13,161 bases of DNA, from positions 1-13,161 of the forward strand of contig CAZIPN010000041.1 in assembly GCA_964541225.1 (NCBI GenBank). The letters are read 5' to 3'. The notes under the pieces were generated by a model, which saw only the letters and a program-made list of their open reading frames with translations, was not told where the DNA came from and made no database searches. The DNA is from CAZIPN01 sp964541225. Lineage in GTDB: Bacteria; Actinomycetota; Coriobacteriia; Anaerosomatales; JAAXUF01. The position numbers and the translations under genes are program-made. Within the stretch, counting starts at the first letter, position 1; every line of letters starts with the position of its first letter. This document shows positions 11,816 through 13,161 of the stretch, in pieces.

Positions 11816-13161
11816 TCACAGCGCCTGTGCTTCCTCGGCAGTCACGCGCATCGAACACAGCGAGCCACACATCGTGCACTCTGCGGTTGCCTCCCCGGCG
11901 TCGCTTTCACAGCGCATCTCGGCCGGGCGGCTCGAGTCGATCGCGAGCGCAAACTGCTCGGGCCAGTCGAGCGCCTTGCGGGCGCGCGCCATCGCGTCGT
12001 CGCGCTTGCGAGCGCCCGGAAGCGCGGCGGCAACGTCGCCGGCGTGTGCCGCGATCCGCGCCGCGACCACACCCTCGTGTACGTCGTTGGCATCGGGCAG
12101 ACGCACGTGCTCGGCGCTCGTGACGTAGCACAAGAAGTCGGCGCCCGACGCCGCGGCAAGCGTTCCTCCGATCGCCGAGGTGATGTGGTCATAGCCTGGC
12201 GCGACATCGGTCACCAGTGGGCCGAGCACGTAGAGCGGCACTCCGCAGCACGCGCGCTTGATGCTCGCGACCTGCTCGGCGACCTTGTCGAGCGGCACGT
12301 GGCCGGGGCCCTCCACGATCACGCGCACCCCGGCGTCGAGTGCTCGTCGCACCAAGCCGCCGATGACAGCGATCTCAGCCATCTGCGCCTCATCGCCCGC
12401 ATCGGCAAGACAACCCGGTCGAAGCGAGTCGCCGAGACTGATCGTCACGCCATGCTCTCGGCAGATCTCAAGCACCTCGTCGAAGCGCTCGAAGTAGGGG
12501 TTCTCGGCACCACGCGCTCGCATCCAGCACGACAGCAGCGCGCCGCCGCGCGACACCACGCCAGTCACCCGCCGCTCGATCGCGCCGGACGCCAGCAGCT
12601 CCTGCGTAATCGACGCGTGGATGGTCTGGAAGTCGACGCCTTCCTCGGCATGCCGACGGACTGCGGCGATCATGGAGTCGGGGCTCATCGTCGCAGGTCC
12701 GCCGCCGAGTCTGGCTGCCTCAACCGCCGCTTCATAGACGGGCACCGTGCCGACAGGAACGCTCGCACGCGCAAGCACGGCACGGCGTACGGCACGAATG
12801 TCGCCGCCGGTCGAGAGGTCCATCACGGCATCGGCACCGGCCTCTATCGCGACGTCGAGCTTGCCCAGCTCGCCACTGAGGTCCGACGAAAGCGCCGACG
12901 TACCGAAGTTCGCGTTCACTTTCGTGCGTAGCCCCGCGCCCACCGCACACGCGCGCATGCGCTCGATGCGGGCGTGCGATCCCAGCGCGACGACGCGACC
13001 GTCGAGCAGCCGCTCGGCGAGCTCTTCGGAATCAAGCCCCTCCTCGGCGGCGATGCGCTCGAGGACCGGGCGCGGCGGCAGAAGGGAGCTGGCGTGCGAA
13101 CGGCTGGCCGCGCCCACCGGGTCGTCTGCATGCGAGATCGCCGAGATCACGCAGATCGCGT
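11816..13161 (-). CDS. thiC: Phosphomethylpyrimidine synthase ThiC (partial, 5' end probably outside window)
   Basis: This radical-SAM enzyme converts aminoimidazole ribotide to HMP-phosphate, the first committed step of the thiamine pyrimidine branch. In order it has KVNANFGTSA, DLSTGGD, VPVGTVPVYEA, GVDFQTIHA, SRGG near residue 200, NPYFERFDEV, SLGDSLRPGC, EGPGHVPLDKV and the C-terminal cluster motif CTMCGSLC. The three cysteines follow C-x2-C-x3-C, the form I recall from the short ThiC class, against C-x2-C-x4-C in E. coli. The frame stays open to the right edge. A GTG at 13148-13150 is possible but has no ribosome site, so the true start is likely upstream. Any TPP riboswitch would lie outside the window. 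The thiD gene follows on the same strand. Confidence 0.95.
   Translation of the reverse strand, partial: AICVISAISHADDPVGAASRSHASSLLPPRPVLERIAAEEGLDSEELAERLLDGRVVALGSHARIERMRACAVGAGLRTKVNANFGTSALSSDLSGELGKLDVAIEAGADAVMDLSTGGDIRAVRRAVLARASVPVGTVPVYEAAVEAARLGGGPATMSPDSMIAAVRRHAEEGVDFQTIHASITQELLASGAIERRVTGVVSRGGALLSCWMRARGAENPYFERFDEVLEICREHGVTISLGDSLRPGCLADAGDEAQMAEIAVIGGLVRRALDAGVRVIVEGPGHVPLDKVAEQVASIKRACCGVPLYVLGPLVTDVAPGYDHITSAIGGTLAAASGADFLCYVTSAEHVRLPDANDVHEGVVAARIAAHAGDVAAALPGARKRDDAMARARKALDWPEQFALAIDSSRPAEMRCESDAGEATAECTMCGSLCSMRVTAEEAQAL

Noticed and set aside
12044..12931. 295-codon open frame on the plus strand
   Set aside because: It is antisense to thiC, with no recognisable domain and a His/Arg-rich composition.

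Overview
High-GC, gene-dense draft sequence, most consistent with a Gram-positive actinobacterium, possibly an anaerobic or microaerophilic lineage such as Coriobacteriia. The pointers are GTG starts with strong GGAGG-type ribosome sites, a PASTA-domain kinase-like protein, a DUF2769 cysteine-rich protein, a bacteriohemerythrin and a short-class ThiC. The lineage is inference. A run of exactly 100 N (7673-7772) marks a scaffold join.

Layout. (1) 1-386, minus: 5' part of a MogA/MoaB-type molybdopterin enzyme. (2) 632-1543, plus: a TetR regulator with a clear promoter and two tandem palindromic operators, translationally coupled to a small zinc-ribbon protein. (3) 1617-3136, minus: a secreted or membrane-anchored bactofilin-like beta-helix protein followed by a TIGR04076-like small protein. 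(4) 3294-4931, plus and divergent from (3): a membrane protein with a Ser/Thr kinase-like domain and four PASTA repeats, whose catalytic loop has lost its key residues (predicted pseudokinase). (5) 4975-5574, minus: a pentapeptide-repeat protein. (6) 5712-5933, minus: a 73-residue DUF2769 protein with ten cysteines, divergent from (7) 6120-7571, plus: a GT4-type glycosyltransferase. (8) 7617-10219, plus: promoter and 25-bp palindromic operator, scaffold gap, TetR regulator, ABC ATPase and ABC-2 permease, forming a self-regulated exporter operon. (9) 10284-13161, minus: thiC (running off the window), a degraded-looking spacer, thiD and a bacteriohemerythrin.

How the genes work together. Two independent TetR modules each carry their own operator. 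The second probably controls a BcrAB-like exporter in response to its ligand. ThiC makes HMP-phosphate and ThiD phosphorylates it to HMP-pyrophosphate, so together they form the pyrimidine branch of thiamine synthesis. The bactofilin-like protein and the PASTA pseudokinase share one divergent control region containing a 16-bp perfect palindrome, which suggests a joint envelope role (inference).

The most unusual points are the PASTA pseudokinase and its divergent partner, the two well-formed TetR operator sites, a possible 21-residue coupling ORF between the second TetR gene and the ABC ATPase, and a frameshifted coding-like remnant between thiC and thiD. I saw no tRNA, rRNA, CRISPR array, transposase or phage gene.
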